Of a stretch of 6,158 nucleotides of DNA, positions 4,672 to 6,158 are shown piece after piece. Each line of letters starts with the position of its first letter. The first letter of the stretch is position 1. The DNA is taken from assembly GCA_007124395.1 (NCBI GenBank), contig SLFF01000353.1, forward strand, positions 1 to 6,158, written 5' to 3'. The position numbers and the translations under genes were made by a program. The DNA is from Thermomicrobiaceae bacterium. Its GTDB lineage: Bacteria; Chloroflexota; Chloroflexia; Thermomicrobiales; Thermomicrobiaceae. The notes under the pieces are model-generated. The model saw nothing but the letters and a program-made list of their open reading frames with translations. It was not told the origin of the DNA and made no database searches.

Positions 4672-6158
4672 ATGGTTCGAGACTGGTTTCGGAAACTCAG
4701 CCCTTCGCGCATCAGGAAACAGGCACAGCCAGAAACGCCGATTGTCAGCGTTCCCTTTGCTGATGTGGAGAGCACGCTCGCCCTGTACGTCAAAGCGCTC
4801 TCCCGGGATCGCCTCAAGGTTATGTCCAGTTCGCTGGCCCGACAGGGCGCCTACTCCGATGGCCGGACGGTCTTCGTACCGCCGGAAATCGAGATGTTCG
4901 ACGATCCGACTCAGGCGCGGCTCTTCTATCGAGTGGCCTCAGCCTGGAAAGTGATGCAGGTCGCCAGCGGCACACTTGACCTGGAGCGCGTTCCCGATCC
5001 AACCGAGGATCGCGACCGCTTCCTGTACTACGAAGTGCTCACCGGAGAATGGGTCGATCGCACGCTCGTAGAGGTCTGGCCCGGACTGGCTCAGAACATC
5101 AGGCTCATGCGGCAGGATGCACTTGTACGCCGCAGCCAGAACGGCAAGAACGGTCACAGCAATCTGGAGCCGCTGATCCAGTCGCTCCTCCGGCTGCCGC
5201 TGGACCGGCAACCCGGCTCCGAGGAGCTTCAGAAGATCGCCTCGGAACATCCCCAGCGCAACGGGGAACTCCGGGATATGCTGGTTGCGACGAGGGACAT
5301 GCTGCACGCCGATGGACCCGGGCAATGCCTGACCCTGGCGACCGAGTTCTCCAGCGGGAATGGCAGTCTAGAGGATACCCTGCCGGATGCGGTGCATTTC
5401 CGCGGTCGAATTCGTCCGGATCTGCTCAAGCCACCGGAGATTCATATCGAGGACATCAAGGCTGATCCGAAAACGGGGAGTAGCCGAAATCGTCGGCCTC
5501 CACCACGGAATGAACCGATGCAAATCGAATCGAACCAGCCACTGCCACGGCAGAACCGGAATCGAAAGAGTCCGACCGGTGGGCGTCAATCGATGCAGAT
5601 CAGCCTGGCCGATCGCGAACCCGCCCGGACATTTCACTCGGTCCCGTTGACGGAAGAGGAAAAGAAGGGCGCCTACGTCTATCACGAGTGGGATTATCTG
5701 CGACAAATGTATCTGCCGGAATGGTGTGCGCTGCGCACTCGACGGCCGAAATCCGGCAGTACCGATAAAGTGGAGCAGATCCTGCGACAGCATTCTGCAC
5801 TGATCCGGCATCTGAAACAGCAGTTCGAAGCCCTCAGGCCAGAGCGACTGCGGATGACCAGACAGCTCGATGGAGACGAGATCGACCTCGGAGCCTACGT
5901 CGACTCCCGGGCAGATCAGATGGCCGGGCTTTCGCCGTCTGACAAGCTCTACAGCCATGTGCAGGAGAAAGAGCGCAACATCGCGCTGGCCTGCCTGATC
6001 GATCTGAGTGGGTCCACCGGAGCCTGGATCGACGATGATCCGCGGAATGATCAGGTGATCGAGGTCACCCGGCGGGGGATTGTCTTCCTCTGTGAGGCGC
6101 TGACCGTGCTGGATGATCGGCACGCTGTCTATGGATTCAGCGGCAGCACCCGGAAGCA
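4672..6158 (+). CDS. NorD/CbbO-type von Willebrand factor A domain protein, 3' truncated by window edge
   Basis: The frame opens with ATG at 4672, 3 nt after the ATPase stop, and stays open for 495 codons to the right edge. It is the largest gene in the window. The N-terminal part (about 30-260) is mostly helical, with YYEVLTGEWVDRTL and GLAQNIRLMRQDAL. A linker rich in Arg, Pro, Asn and Gln (about 264-310) is probably disordered. YHEWDYLRQMYLPEWC (337-352) and LDGDEIDLGAYVD (399-411) are NorD/CbbO-like landmarks before the VWA domain. The VWA domain begins at about 438, with the metal-site motif DLSGST (D444, S446, S448); its remaining metal residues lie beyond the edge. The protein should couple the adjacent ATPase ring to its client enzyme by metal-dependent binding. 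No signal peptide or membrane segment is seen. Spacing and family knowledge make translational coupling with the ATPase likely. Confidence 0.9.
   Translation, partial: MVRDWFRKLSPSRIRKQAQPETPIVSVPFADVESTLALYVKALSRDRLKVMSSSLARQGAYSDGRTVFVPPEIEMFDDPTQARLFYRVASAWKVMQVASGTLDLERVPDPTEDRDRFLYYEVLTGEWVDRTLVEVWPGLAQNIRLMRQDALVRRSQNGKNGHSNLEPLIQSLLRLPLDRQPGSEELQKIASEHPQRNGELRDMLVATRDMLHADGPGQCLTLATEFSSGNGSLEDTLPDAVHFRGRIRPDLLKPPEIHIEDIKADPKTGSSRNRRPPPRNEPMQIESNQPLPRQNRNRKSPTGGRQSMQISLADREPARTFHSVPLTEEEKKGAYVYHEWDYLRQMYLPEWCALRTRRPKSGSTDKVEQILRQHSALIRHLKQQFEALRPERLRMTRQLDGDEIDLGAYVDSRADQMAGLSPSDKLYSHVQEKERNIALACLIDLSGSTGAWIDDDPRNDQVIEVTRRGIVFLCEALTVLDDRHAVYGFSGSTRK

Noticed and set aside
5368..6123. 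Long minus-strand open frame (251 codons) opposite the NorD-like gene
   Set aside because: It is antisense to a well-supported VWA protein, has no family resemblance, and has the Arg/Pro/Gln-rich mix typical of a shadow frame.

Overview
The window looks like ordinary chromosomal DNA from a moderately GC-rich bacterium. Gene content fits the Chloroflexota, perhaps Thermomicrobia-like: a double zinc-ribbon protein with a CxxC-x17-CxxC module, an MBL-fold hydrolase overlapping a WHG-type TetR gene, and a NorQ/NorD-type pair. This placement is inference from recalled family distributions, not a search. No insertion sequence, phage gene, CRISPR array, rRNA or tRNA was seen.

Layout from left to right. 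(1) The C-terminal half of a class III aminotransferase (+) enters at the left edge and stops at 728. (2) A convergent intergenic region follows with three perfect hairpins, the strongest a 14-bp stem at 767-798. (3) A 107-residue double zinc-ribbon protein lies on the minus strand (918-1241). (4) A divergent spacer of about 360 bp carries a good promoter at 1517-1545 and a 36-bp dyad directly over its predicted start site. (5) This promoter should drive a two-gene operon: an MBL-fold hydrolase (1606-2334) and a TetR-family regulator (2324-2923) that overlap by 11 nt. (6) A 358-bp gap holds a near-consensus promoter (2951-2979), several hairpins and an intrinsic terminator (3196-3225). It may be a small independent transcription unit of about 240 nt. 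(7) A pterin-4a-carbinolamine dehydratase gene (phhB-like) lies on the minus strand (3282-3632) with its own terminator facing the previous one. (8) A divergent spacer with a perfect 16-bp palindrome (3790-3805) precedes a MoxR/NorQ/CbbQ-type AAA+ ATPase (3838-4668). (9) A NorD/CbbO-type von Willebrand factor A protein begins 3 nt later at 4672 and runs off the right edge at 6158. It is the largest gene here and has no stop in the window.

How the genes work together. The MBL-tetR pair looks like a self-regulated operon in which the TetR protein probably binds the dyad at its own promoter and responds to an unidentified ligand. The ATPase and VWA protein very likely form one chaperone-like complex that remodels or activates a metalloenzyme; the relatives NorQD and CbbQO act on nitric oxide reductase and Rubisco. 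The client enzyme is not in the window. The aminotransferase, zinc-ribbon and pterin dehydratase genes look like independent single-gene units.

The most interesting unexplained parts are the candidate transcript at 2986-3225, the 16-bp palindrome before the ATPase, and the unknown client of the ATPase/VWA pair. I did not find convincing evidence of a wholly new multi-gene system.
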